Shown one piece after another: positions 8,282 to 15,659 of a stretch of 34,008 bases of DNA. How positions within the stretch are numbered: position 1 is the stretch's first letter; every line of letters begins with the position of its first letter. Position numbers and translations under genes: made by a program. The notes under the pieces are model-generated. The model saw only the letters and a list, made by a program, of their open reading frames with translations, searched no databases and was not told the DNA's origin. The stretch spans positions 1 through 34,008 of the forward strand of contig CAYTAP010000029.1 of the NCBI GenBank assembly GCA_964435775.1, given 5' to 3'. The DNA comes from CAYTAP01 sp964435775 (lineage in GTDB: Bacteria; Planctomycetota; Phycisphaerae; Tepidisphaerales; Tepidisphaeraceae).

Positions 8282-9004
8282 ATGCGATACATCGTCAAAA
8301 TCTTCTCGCTGGTGCTGCTGGTCGTCGCCGGCTCGACGGGGATTTACATTTACCGGGAGCATTATTCCAGCGATGTGAAGATTCAAAAGCTGCTTGATGA
8401 AAATCAGGAGCTGCGGACGGTGGTCGATCGCCTCAACGTGGAAACCCGCCGTGCGGACATCCTCGTCACCCACCAGGGAACGGTCGATGGGCAGTTGCGG
8501 ACGACTTTGCTGTTTGTGGAATACGCCAAGGATGGCTCGACGCTCGATCCGAAGAGCTTCACGATCGACGGGAAGATGGCGCACATCGACGCCATGGTGA
8601 TCAAGTTTGAGCCGACCTATGTGGGCAAGGGGGATTTGCTGCGGGGGAACAGCATTTGCCTCTTCACCCGGCTGTATGGGGACAAGCAGACGCCGGAGCA
8701 GGGTTTTGTCATCGACGAGCCGGGGCAGGCGCCGGCGGTCTATCGCGGGGCCGATCCGCGGGTCAGCGCGTTCGAGCAGTCGCTCTGGCATGACTTCTGG
8801 AAACTAGCCAACGATGCGGCGTATCGACGGAAGGAAGGGGTGCGCGTCGCCAACGGACAGGGATTGTGGGGTCCGTTCGAGCCGGGGAAGCTCTACACGA
8901 TCACCATCGAAGCCAACGGCGGCATGAACATGAGCAGCGCCCCGGTGCAGGGAATCTACGAGGAGGCGCTCAAGCGGCGGGACCAGAGTTCGTCCATGCA
9001 ATGA
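8282..9004 (+). CDS. Membrane-anchored coiled-coil hypothetical protein
   Basis: Unknown family, 240 aa from ATG 8282. The protein begins with a single membrane anchor (MRYIVKIFSLVLLVVAGSTG) and then a coiled coil of about 35 residues (KIQKLLDENQELRTVVDRLN). A globular domain of about 180 residues follows, with motifs LLFVEYAKDG, IDGKMAHIDAMVIKF, LYGDKQTPEQGF and GLWGPFEPGKLYTITIEANGG, and Trp-rich spots. The layout (anchor, coiled coil, globe) suggests an inner-membrane protein facing outward. A start at 8249 is also possible, because that ATG overlaps the stop of the upstream secreted protein (TAATG). The 8282 start is preferred because it puts the anchor at the very N-terminus and has GGA about 7 bases upstream. 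Confidence 0.72.
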   Translation: MRYIVKIFSLVLLVVAGSTGIYIYREHYSSDVKIQKLLDENQELRTVVDRLNVETRRADILVTHQGTVDGQLRTTLLFVEYAKDGSTLDPKSFTIDGKMAHIDAMVIKFEPTYVGKGDLLRGNSICLFTRLYGDKQTPEQGFVIDEPGQAPAVYRGADPRVSAFEQSLWHDFWKLANDAAYRRKEGVRVANGQGLWGPFEPGKLYTITIEANGGMNMSSAPVQGIYEEALKRRDQSSSMQ

Positions 9005-9058
9005 TCGCTTTAAACGGGCTTCATTCACCGCCGAGACGCCGAGAGCGCGGAGAATACA

Positions 9059-9233
9059 AGGCGAATGCGCCACAAAGGCGCAAAGACACGAAGGGCGTTA
9101 ACTTGAGAGGCATGCGGCCTCTTTGTTCCATCCTCTTCGTTAATCCCAGGAAAAAAAGGGTGGCTCATCTGCCCAATAACGCCACACGCCGAGTGGCTCT
9201 TTGTGTCTTTGCGCCTTTGTGGCGCATTCGCCT
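9059..9233. repeat. Perfect 31-bp inverted repeat element in intergenic region
   Basis: Bases 9059-9089 are the exact reverse complement of 9203-9233: 31 of 31 bases, with mismatches directly outside on both sides. The arms enclose 113 bases. Each arm contains its own hairpin, GCGCC-ACAAA-GGCGC, and the interior has a further hairpin (GAGGC-atgcg-GCCTC, about 9106-9120). The whole fills most of the 259-base gap between the coiled-coil gene and thiS. It has no coding potential I trust. It looks like a small non-autonomous mobile or REP-type element. It could also fold as a large cruciform or RNA and shape transcription into thiS. Confidence 0.75.
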
Positions 9234-9263
9234 CCCTCTTCGACAAGCGGCCTATCATTCGTT

Positions 9264-9461
9264 ATGCGGATCAAACTGAACGGCGAAAACCAGACGATTG
9301 AGGAGGGGATCACGCTCTTGGCGCTGCTGGAGGGGCGGAAGCTGTCGCCGAAGAAGGTGGCGGTGGAACTCAATCGCCGGCTGCTGCGGATGGAGAAATA
9401 TGCCACGCCGCTGAAGGAAGGAGACGAGGTGGAGATCGTGACCTTCGTCGGGGGGGGATGA
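9264..9461 (+). CDS. thiS: Sulfur carrier protein ThiS
   Basis: A small ubiquitin-like protein of 65 aa. Its C-terminal Gly-Gly is adenylated by ThiF and charged as a thiocarboxylate to donate sulfur for the thiazole of thiamine. Visible features: MRIKLNGENQTIEEG start, the family pattern VAVELNRRLL, GDEVEIVTFVGGG end. The last three residues are glycine, as required. Length is normal. The start at 9264 is fixed by the conserved MRIKLNGE; longer frames upstream run through the inverted repeat and are not credible. No thiG, thiF or thiE lies next to it, so the rest of the pathway must be elsewhere. MoaD is the alternative family, but the spacing of the motifs fits ThiS better. Confidence 0.92.
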   Translation: MRIKLNGENQTIEEGITLLALLEGRKLSPKKVAVELNRRLLRMEKYATPLKEGDEVEIVTFVGGG

Positions 9462-9537
9462 TGGGCGAGGGCCTGCCCTGTCCATGCCGGGATGGCTCTG
9501 AGCTCAGCAATCGGCTATCCCCCATTTCGCGCTGTGG

Positions 9538-9565
9538 TTGTAAACTTTCGCCAGGTCATTACGAT
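9538..9565 (+). promoter_or_regulatory. Candidate sigma-70-like promoter for tig-hisS
   Basis: TTGTAA (9538-9543), a 16-base spacer and TACGAT (9560-9565) form a reasonable -35/-10 pair, about 92 bases upstream of the trigger factor start. Between it and the gene lie two hairpins: CTGGG-gatggtt-CCCAG (9582-9598) and ACGGCG-ggaag-CGCCGT (9604-9620). These would be in the leader RNA. Seen by eye only. Confidence 0.35.
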
Positions 9566-9657
9566 AGTCCTCCCGCGCTCCTGGGGATGGTTCCCAGGGC
9601 AAAACGGCGGGAAGCGCCGTCCATTGGAAATTGATCAACTAAATGCCGAGGTTCGTC

Positions 9658-11073
9658 ATGGCCGAGAATGAAGCCGCAGTCCAAGATGCCCCGTCCGTCG
9701 AAGAGGAAAAGTTCATCTACCCCGTGACGGTTGAGGAAGTGGGACCGGCAACCCGCAAGGTGACGGTGGAAATCCCGGCCGATCGGATCAGTGGGAAGCT
9801 GTCCGAGCAGTTCAAGGATCTCCGCCGCGAGGCGACCATCCCTGGCTTCCGACAAGGCCATGCGCCGCAAAAGCTTGTGGAGAAACGATTTGGCACTGAT
9901 GCGCGCGAGCAGGTCCGCCGGGAGCTCGTCAGTGAAAGCTATCACCAGGCGATCGAAAAGAACGATCTCAAGGTGATCGGTGAGCCGGAGTTTGAGAAGC
10001 CGGAGGAAATTGAAAAGCTGCCGGAGACCGGGTCGCTCAATTACACCTTCCAGGTGGAGGTGCAGCCGGAGTTCGCGGTGCCCGATCTGAAAAACCTGAA
10101 GATTCGCAAACCGAAGGTGGAGATTAAGGAAGAGAACGTCGATGTGGCGGTCGCCAACCTCCGCGAGCAGCAGGGAACGCTGGTTCCCGTTGAAGGCCGG
10201 GGTGCCCAGGCGGGGGATTACCTCGTCGCCGACGTGCATGCCAAGGTGGATGGGAACGTGGTTGGGCATCAACACGATGCGCAGCTCGTCGTTCGACCGG
10301 GTCGGCTGGCGGGGCTGCGGATTGACGATCTGGACAAGCAGCTTGAGGGAATCAAGCCGGATGAGACACGGACGATCAGCGTCAAGGCGCCGGAGGATCA
10401 CCCCAACGACGCGTACAAGGGGAAGGACGTGCAGATCGAAGTGAAGCTCAAGGACATCAAGAAGCTTGAGAAGGCGGAGATCAACGCCGAGTTTCTGGAG
10501 AACCTTGGATTGGCCAGCGAGAAGGAACTGCGTGACGCGCTCCGCGAGCAGATGGAGGAGCGGATCAAGTCGGATGTTCAGCAGACGATGCGGGACCAGG
10601 TTCACAAGTATTTGCTGGAAAACGTGCAATTCGAACTGCCCGCGAAGTTGTCGGAGCGGCAGACCGAGGAGATGGCCCGGCGGCGGGTCGTGGATCAACT
10701 CATGCGTGGATTGCCGAAGGACCGAATCGAAAGCGCGATGGAGGAGGCCAAGGGAGGCGTCAAGGAGCAGGCGGCGCGCGAGTTGAAGCTCTTTTTCATC
10801 CTCCAGAAGGTCGCGGCGGAGCAGAACGTGGACGTGGATGAGGCGGAGTTGAACGGGGAGGTCGCCATGATCGCGATCCAGCGCGGGCAGCGCCCCGAGA
10901 AGCTCAAGCAGGAGATGAGCAAGGATGGCTCGCTGGGCAACATGTACATCCAGTTGCGCGAGCAGAAGGCGATTGACAAGATTCTGGAAGGCGCCGAAAT
11001 TGAGGAAGTGGAGATGCCCAAGGCCGACGCCGAGGCGCAAGCCGCGACGCAAGAGCCCAAAGCCGAGGCATAA
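9658..11073 (+). CDS. tig: Trigger factor, ribosome-associated chaperone and prolyl isomerase
   Basis: A cytoplasmic chaperone that docks at the ribosome exit tunnel and protects nascent chains, 471 aa. The ribosome-binding signature GFRQGHAP (63-70), followed by KLVEKRFG, is intact in the N-terminal domain. The middle part (about 150-240) has the PPIase (FKBP-like) layout with GDYLVADVHAKVDG. The rest is the long helical C-terminal domain rich in Lys, Glu and Gln. Start choice: ATG 9658 (MAENEAAV) has CCGAGG 6 bases upstream; ATG 9643 (MPRFVMAENE) is in frame but adds only five residues and has no clear site. hisS follows after 16 bases, so the two are almost certainly one transcript. Confidence 0.95.
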   Translation: MAENEAAVQDAPSVEEEKFIYPVTVEEVGPATRKVTVEIPADRISGKLSEQFKDLRREATIPGFRQGHAPQKLVEKRFGTDAREQVRRELVSESYHQAIEKNDLKVIGEPEFEKPEEIEKLPETGSLNYTFQVEVQPEFAVPDLKNLKIRKPKVEIKEENVDVAVANLREQQGTLVPVEGRGAQAGDYLVADVHAKVDGNVVGHQHDAQLVVRPGRLAGLRIDDLDKQLEGIKPDETRTISVKAPEDHPNDAYKGKDVQIEVKLKDIKKLEKAEINAEFLENLGLASEKELRDALREQMEERIKSDVQQTMRDQVHKYLLENVQFELPAKLSERQTEEMARRRVVDQLMRGLPKDRIESAMEEAKGGVKEQAARELKLFFILQKVAAEQNVDVDEAELNGEVAMIAIQRGQRPEKLKQEMSKDGSLGNMYIQLREQKAIDKILEGAEIEEVEMPKADAEAQAATQEPKAEA

Positions 11074-11089
11074 TCCTTTTTGACCCGCC

Positions 11090-12361
11090 ATGTCGAAGAT
11101 CACAGCGCCCAAGGGTTTCGCCGACATCCTGCCCACCGACAGCGGGAAGTGGCAGGCGGTGGAGCGCGTCGCGCGCGACGTGGCGGAACTCTATCACTTC
11201 AGTGAAATTCGCACGCCGATCCTGGAATCGACGGCGCTGTTCCATCGCGGTGTGGGCGAAACGACCGACATCGTCCACAAGGAAACATTCACGTTCACCG
11301 ATCGCGGCGGCGACTCGATGACGATGCGCCCGGAGGGGACGGCCGGCGTCGTGCGAGCGGTCATCGAAGCGGGGCTGCTCAACAACGAAGGTTCGCGGGT
11401 CAAGGTGTTTTACCTGGGCCCCAATTTCCGCTACGAACGGCCGCAGAAGGGGCGATTGCGGCAACACCATCAATTCGGCGTCGAGGCGTTCGGCGTGGCG
11501 GCGCCGGAGCAGGATGTCGAGTGCATCCACCTGCAACTGGATTTTTATCGCCGAACCGGATTGAAGGATGTATCGCTGGCGATCAACTCGCTTGGCGATG
11601 CCGAGAGCAAGGAGCGCTACCGCGATGCGCTCGTGCGGTTTCTGTCGCCACACAAAAACAAACTGAGCGAGGATTCGCAGCGACGGCTGGTTGAAAATCC
11701 CCTGCGGATTCTGGATAGCAAGGATCCACGGGATCAGGAGGCGACGGCGGGCGCGCCGCCGGCGGGGGAATCGCTGTCGGACTCGTCGCGGCGGCACTTT
11801 GAGGCGGTGCAACGATTGTTGAGCGACTCGGGGACGCCATTCACGGTCAACCCCAATCTCGTGCGCGGATTTGATTATTACACGGAAACCCTTTGGGAAG
11901 TGACGGCCGGTGGATTGGGGGCGCAAAACGCGATCGGCGGCGGTGGGAGGTATAACAACCTCGTCGAGCGCCTCGGCGGCCGAGCGACGCCGGGCGTGGG
12001 CTTCGGATCGGGGCTGGAACGGCTGCTGATCGCACTGGAAGCGCAGGGCGCGTCATTGCCCGATGACCACAAGCCACTCTTCTGGCTGGTGTATCAGGGA
12101 GAAGCGGCGCAAGGGCGGATTCAATCGTTGCTGCGGCAATTGCGGGAGAACGGCCTGGCCGCCGACACCGACCCAACCGGACGAAGCGTCAAGGCACAGT
12201 TCAAGCTCGCCGAGCGCGAGCAGGCGGACTATTGCCTTGTGCTGGGGGAGAGCGAACTGCAAACGGATACGATCGTCCTCAAGCAACTGGCGACGCGGGA
12301 GCAGAGCGCGCTGGCGATGGCGGGGTTGATCGAGCATCTCAAGGGGCTGGTGTCTTTGTAG
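11090..12361 (+). CDS. hisS: Histidine-tRNA ligase
   Basis: Class II aminoacyl-tRNA synthetase that charges tRNA-His, 423 aa, normal length. Motif 1 region: IRTPILESTALFHRGVGETTDIV. Motif 2: FYLGPNFRYERPQKGRLRQ at 107-125. HisA motif: LVRGFDYYTETLWEV at 257-271. Motif 3: GVGFGSGLERLLIAL at 302-316. The MRPEGTAG loop (79-86) is also typical. The C-terminal anticodon-binding domain ends LATREQSALAMAGLIEHLKG. The ATG 11090 directly begins the family's SKITAPKGFADILP start. It follows trigger factor by 16 bases. Oddity: a second version of its last 75 bases lies 78 bases after the stop, with the same spacing and reading frame (see separate feature). Confidence 0.97.
   Translation: MSKITAPKGFADILPTDSGKWQAVERVARDVAELYHFSEIRTPILESTALFHRGVGETTDIVHKETFTFTDRGGDSMTMRPEGTAGVVRAVIEAGLLNNEGSRVKVFYLGPNFRYERPQKGRLRQHHQFGVEAFGVAAPEQDVECIHLQLDFYRRTGLKDVSLAINSLGDAESKERYRDALVRFLSPHKNKLSEDSQRRLVENPLRILDSKDPRDQEATAGAPPAGESLSDSSRRHFEAVQRLLSDSGTPFTVNPNLVRGFDYYTETLWEVTAGGLGAQNAIGGGGRYNNLVERLGGRATPGVGFGSGLERLLIALEAQGASLPDDHKPLFWLVYQGEAAQGRIQSLLRQLRENGLAADTDPTGRSVKAQFKLAEREQADYCLVLGESELQTDTIVLKQLATREQSALAMAGLIEHLKGLVSL
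12287..12361 (+). repeat. hisS 3' end, left copy of duplicated 75-bp segment
   Basis: These last 75 bases of hisS, including the stop codon, match 12440-12514 at 61 of 75 positions without gaps (my hand count of 14 mismatches). The two copies are offset by 153 bases, a multiple of three. This is the functional copy. Substitutions in the encoded tail are mostly conservative (His/Arg, Lys/Arg), and mismatches increase toward the stop. Confidence 0.8.
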
Positions 12362-12409
12362 CGCGAGGGCATTGGAACTCCGTGGACTGCCGGTCGCGAA
12401 CGGAACAAT

Positions 12410-12431
12410 GGTCCGCGGGGTACCACGGACC
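12410..12431. repeat. Imperfect palindrome between the hisS 3'-end copies
   Basis: Six outer base pairs (GGTCCG with CGGACC) and two inner pairs flank a central GT with two mismatches. It occupies the middle of the 78-base stretch separating the two hisS 3' ends. It may be part of a small inserted element or act as a transcription-end hairpin, although no T-run follows. Confidence 0.4.
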
Positions 12432-12439
12432 CTACAACG

Positions 12440-12514
12440 CTGGCGACGCGGGAGCAGAGCACGCTGGCGATGGCGGGTTTGATCGAACGCCTCAGGACGA
12501 TGGCCACTTCGTAA
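12440..12514 (+). pseudogene. Orphan second copy of hisS 3' end
   Basis: A remnant of 75 bases encoding a HisS-like C-terminus (LATREQSTLAMAGLIERLRT..., ending TS-stop). It lies in the same frame as hisS but behind the hisS stop codon, so it is not translated as part of hisS. The divergence from the intact end (about 19 percent) is too high for a very recent simple duplication. Either the duplication is old, or a homologous 3' end was brought in from another strain, as happens when an element integrates into a gene's 3' end and rebuilds it. No integrase or element body remains in the 78 bases between the copies. The rest of the 12362-12592 gap holds the palindrome at 12410-12431 and nothing else I can identify. 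Confidence 0.7.
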
Positions 12515-12592
12515 CGTCCGTCAATCAAGCCCATTCCCACAACATCCACATGCCATCGAGCGCCGCATGGGCGCGCTCGCGGTGGCGAAGGC

Positions 12593-13684
12593 TCATCGGG
12601 CGCCCATCAGGTAAAACATATAGACGATCGCCATGACCATGACGACGAACAGCGTGATTTTCAGCGCGCTCCAGGGGCGCTCCCCCTGCACTTCGCCGGA
12701 GCGGGCATTGATGAGAAATCGATAGGTCTTGCCGCGATAGCGGTAGGCGCTGATCCACAGGGGGAGCAGCAGGTGCTTGAAGGTGACGGCGTCGTAGGCG
12801 CTTTGGATGTCGGAAATGCGTTGATGATCGCCACCGATGTCGGAGCGAATGGAAGAGCGGATCGTGGGAAGCATCAATTGCTTGGCGCGCTCAAAGCCAT
12901 TGGCGAGGTCGATCTGATAGCGCTCGGCGATGAAGCCGCTCAGGTATTCATCCTGATAGGGAACCAGATGCGGCAAGTCCCACGGCTCCAGCGCGTTGGC
13001 CTGCTTTTGGGGAAGCGATTCGCTGGCCAACACGAGCAGATCGTCGAAATCGTTGGTGACTTCGCCGCTGACTGAATGCCAGCGCGTCCGTTTAACCTGC
13101 CGGGTGCGGGTGACGGTCTTGCCGTTTTCCACGGTGGTGTAGGATTCGGTCGTCCAGTAATCATCGCCGCGCTCGCCGGTGTATTGGGAGTCGGCGCGGC
13201 AGTCGTAGGTCCACGCGGGGATATAGACGCCATTGAGGGCGCCGGAGGCTTCGGCGCGCTTGGTCAGATCATTGGGCGCGAACCACAGACCGGCCAGCCA
13301 CCGGGCGAAGAGCTGATCGGCCGCTTTCCGCGCGATGGCGAAGGGAAGCAACGATTTGGGACGGATCAATTGCCGCGACGTTCCCTGCGTGACGATCGGG
13401 CAGCCGCAAAATGGGCATCGCCCGGCCGTGACGTTGGGCGGCAAGGTCGTTTCCGCGCCGCAGGTGTCGCAGCGGACGGCAATGACATCAATCAGGTCTT
13501 CGGCCGAAGTGTGTGAATCCAGTTGAGCAAGAAAATCCTGCTCACTCACGGTCCCCTTGCTCTGCGGGACTGGATTATCCGTCCCGCAATAGGGACAGAC
13601 CAAGCAATCCTTCCCTGGATCAAAAAGCAGCATTGCCCCGCAATGGCTACAGGGAAATTGGCGCTGCGCGACTGTCGTGCTCAT
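12593..13684 (-). CDS. Double zinc-ribbon membrane protein (YdjG-like)
   Basis: A 363-aa protein with two N-terminal zinc ribbons: C12-x2-C15 with C30-x2-C33, and C72-x2-C75 with C90-x2-C93. A mixed soluble domain of about 230 residues follows, with GVYIPAWTYDCRADSQYTGERG and LLPLWISAYRYRGKTYRFLINA. A single membrane helix lies close to the C-terminus (ITLFVVMVMAIVYMFYLMG). Proteins of this layout are often mislabelled as helicase or primosomal PriA-like because of the ribbon. The better comparison is the TFIIB-type ribbon protein YdjG of the Bacillus pspA-ydjGHI operon. Its start lies 12 bases after the stop of the SPFH-GYF gene, which is a YdjI-like protein, and that pairing supports the comparison. 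No enzyme activity is evident. It is last in the six-gene run. Confidence 0.82.
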   Translation of the reverse strand: MSTTVAQRQFPCSHCGAMLLFDPGKDCLVCPYCGTDNPVPQSKGTVSEQDFLAQLDSHTSAEDLIDVIAVRCDTCGAETTLPPNVTAGRCPFCGCPIVTQGTSRQLIRPKSLLPFAIARKAADQLFARWLAGLWFAPNDLTKRAEASGALNGVYIPAWTYDCRADSQYTGERGDDYWTTESYTTVENGKTVTRTRQVKRTRWHSVSGEVTNDFDDLLVLASESLPQKQANALEPWDLPHLVPYQDEYLSGFIAERYQIDLANGFERAKQLMLPTIRSSIRSDIGGDHQRISDIQSAYDAVTFKHLLLPLWISAYRYRGKTYRFLINARSGEVQGERPWSALKITLFVVMVMAIVYMFYLMGAR

Positions 13685-13696
13685 GTGGATGATGGA

Positions 13697-14836
13697 TCAG
13701 CCGTTTTTCGGCAGCGGCGGAGGCACTTGCGCGAGGATCGGCCGCAAATCATTCACCTGGTCGGCCGCGGTCCATTGCGACATGCCGCTTTTCCAGACGA
13801 GGGTTTCGCCGGTCAGTTGGCCGGTCGATGCCTTTCGCTGTAATGCGGGCAAATCAAACGGCCCGGTCTGCTTGCCATTCTCCGCGACGAAATATTGAAC
13901 CTCCTGCGGCAAGGGCGGCGGCGATTGAGGCGTGCCCTGGCCTTGCTGACTGGCGGACGGAATGGATGGCGAGGGGTGGACGGCGGCGGCCTGGTTCATC
14001 ATCTGCTGGCCCATCGCAAAGCCCGCGCCAAGCCCCATCCCGCCTCCTGCTGCGCCTCCGGGGTTTTTAGCCGCCGCCTCCATGGCGTTGGCGGTTTGAT
14101 ACTGGGTGTATGCCGACAGGTTGCCGATGATCCCCATGCTCGAGCGCTTGTCGAGTGCGGCTTCCACCTCCGGCGGCAGGGAGATGTTTTCCACGAGCAG
14201 GTTGACAACATGCAGGCCGAAGGTGTCGAAATCGGGTTGAATGCGGGTGGTGATGAACTTGCCGAGTTCATCGTAGTTCGACGCCAGATCGAGAATCGGG
14301 ATTTTATTCTCACCCAGCACGTCGGCGAAGCGCGCGGTCAGCAGATCACGCAACTGATCGTTGATCCCCTCCACGCTAAAACGTGAATTGGTTCCGACGA
14401 CCTGTCGCAGGAATGCGGCGGGGTCCTCGATCTTGAAGGCAAAGGTGCCGAAGGCGCGAAGCCGCACAGGTCCGAACTCGGCGTCGCGCAGCATGATCGG
14501 GTTTTTGGTGCCCCATTTACGGTCGGTGAACACGCGCGTCGAAGCGAAATACACCTCCGACTTGAACGGGCTTTCAAAGCCGTACTTCCACCCCTTGAGC
14601 TTGGAGAGGATCGGCAGGTTCTGAGTGGACAGCGTGTAGGTGCCGGGTTTGAAGACATCGGCCAATTGCCCTTCGTTGACGAAGGCGGCCGCCTGTCCTT
14701 CGCGGACGATCAGCTTCGCGCCGTACTTGATTTCGTTGTCGGAGCGGGGGTAGCGCCACACCATCGTGTCATGCGTGTCATCAAGCCATTCGATGATGTC
14801 GATCAGTTCGCGGGTCAGTTTGTCCCAGATTCCCAT
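13697..14836 (-). CDS. SPFH/band-7 protein with C-terminal GYF_2 domain (YdjI-like)
   Basis: A 379-aa protein of the SPFH group often called 'virion core protein' by similarity, the YdjI type of Bacillus. Start ATG 14836 has AAGGAGAG just upstream on the coding strand and gives the family N-terminus MGIWDKLTRELIDIIEW. The SPFH part fills about residues 1-240 (IKYGAKLIVREGQAAAFVNEG, FKPGTYTLSTQNLPIL, RAFGTFAFKIEDPAAFLRQVVG). A Gly/Met/Ala-rich linker then leads to a GYF_2 domain at 312-361 (YFVAENGKQTGPF ... LVWKSGMSQW), which is expected to bind proline-rich ligands. The upstream neighbour is an extremely Pro-rich membrane protein, a plausible ligand (inference). It lacks an obvious membrane helix; attachment may be through partners or the N-terminus. 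Confidence 0.88.
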   Translation of the reverse strand: MGIWDKLTRELIDIIEWLDDTHDTMVWRYPRSDNEIKYGAKLIVREGQAAAFVNEGQLADVFKPGTYTLSTQNLPILSKLKGWKYGFESPFKSEVYFASTRVFTDRKWGTKNPIMLRDAEFGPVRLRAFGTFAFKIEDPAAFLRQVVGTNSRFSVEGINDQLRDLLTARFADVLGENKIPILDLASNYDELGKFITTRIQPDFDTFGLHVVNLLVENISLPPEVEAALDKRSSMGIIGNLSAYTQYQTANAMEAAAKNPGGAAGGGMGLGAGFAMGQQMMNQAAAVHPSPSIPSASQQGQGTPQSPPPLPQEVQYFVAENGKQTGPFDLPALQRKASTGQLTGETLVWKSGMSQWTAADQVNDLRPILAQVPPPLPKNG

Positions 14837-14853
14837 CGGTCTCTCCTTGTTTG

Positions 14854-15489
14854 TTACCTGGATTGATCTTCCCGCAGCGCGAGCGGTTTTTGCAGGATTT
14901 CGGTCAGAATGAACTGGCTGCGCATCGTCGCGGGCGTCAGCCATCGGGCGAGCGCGGGGGCGGTTGCCGTCGTGGGCGCCGGCGCTCGCGGCGTCTGATG
15001 CACATCGACGATCTCACGGGTCGAGTGCTGCGAAGGCGGATGAACCAATTGCGCCACGATCTGCGACGATACCGCGGTTGGGGGCGCGGGAGGCGTAGCG
15101 GTGGTCGCCGCCTGCCGCGCCTTGCGCTGCTTCGGCCGCGGCGGCGGCTGCGAGGATGGCGCGCGCGACGGAGGTGGATTGGGCGATCCGGGCGATCCGT
15201 AGCGTTTGGCCTTCGGCGCTTGCCTGGGAACCGCGGGCGGTTGTCGGCGGGTTGGGCGTGACGGGGGAAGCGTGACCTCCCGCAGGACCGGCCAATCCGG
15301 TGTCGCCTTGCGCCGCGGCGTGGGGGGCGCGCCGGGGAGATGCTCGAGCTCCCGGCGAATGCGCTCGCGATGCGCCGCCTCCTGCTTGCGCTGCAGCGAC
15401 GACACCCCGGCCAACGCAAACAGCAACAGAAAGATGAATCCGAGGATCAATCCCAGGGCGTCGGCGAGGATGGGGGAAGGGAGGGGCAT
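14854..15489 (-). CDS. Pro-rich single-span membrane protein
   Basis: Unknown family, 211 aa. One membrane helix near the N-terminus (about 8-29, ADALGLILGFIFLLLFALAG) is followed by a short charged helix (LQRKQEAAHRERIRRELEHL). A very Pro/Ala/Arg/Thr-rich disordered region (about 50-165) follows, and then a short conserved-looking C-terminal motif MRSQFILTEILQKPLALRE. From memory, similar 'ILxxPLALR' endings occur in planctomycete proteins near flotillin genes; I cannot check this. The start codon is preceded directly by three copies of a 7-base tandem repeat instead of a ribosome site, which is odd. It sits between floA and the SPFH-GYF gene, and the Pro-rich part could be a ligand for that GYF_2 domain. 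Confidence 0.7.
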   Translation of the reverse strand: MPLPSPILADALGLILGFIFLLLFALAGVSSLQRKQEAAHRERIRRELEHLPGAPPTPRRKATPDWPVLREVTLPPSRPTRRQPPAVPRQAPKAKRYGSPGSPNPPPSRAPSSQPPPRPKQRKARQAATTATPPAPPTAVSSQIVAQLVHPPSQHSTREIVDVHQTPRAPAPTTATAPALARWLTPATMRSQFILTEILQKPLALREDQSR

Positions 15490-15490
15490 G

Positions 15491-15560
15491 GGTTCAGGGT
15501 TCAGGGTTCAGTCTATTGTCCGTTGTCCGTTGTCGGTTGTCCGTTGTCCATTGTCCATTG
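15491..15560. repeat. Short tandem repeats between floA and the next gene
   Basis: 15491-15511 holds three units of GGTTCAG, and 15516-15560 holds about six 7-base units of the TTGTCCG/TTGTCCA type. A third loose repeat (TCATCACGCAT-like) follows at 15638-15661, just behind the floA stop. Together these fill most of the 170-base gap in the middle of the operon. Such arrays can slip during replication, and the first abuts the start codon of the downstream gene. Confidence 0.7.
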
Positions 15561-15659
15561 GATCTTGACGAGCCAGAAGCGTCAGAGACGGACCTGTGGC
15601 GGCGCACCTGGTTTATGATTCCTTCTCTTCTCATTCATCACGCATTCACTCATCACGCA

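Noticed and set aside
9005..9263. A TPP riboswitch in front of thiS
   Set aside because: The gap is filled by the inverted repeat, and I see none of the conserved thi-box core (CTGAGA with its partner segments).
12232..12636. + strand open frame across the end of hisS
   Set aside because: It is out of frame with hisS, with repetitive, Gly/Asp-rich content created by the duplicated hisS end.
12593..13684. PriA-like helicase identity for the zinc-ribbon protein
   Set aside because: It has no Walker or helicase motifs. The similarity is limited to the zinc ribbons, and a membrane helix lies at the C-terminus.
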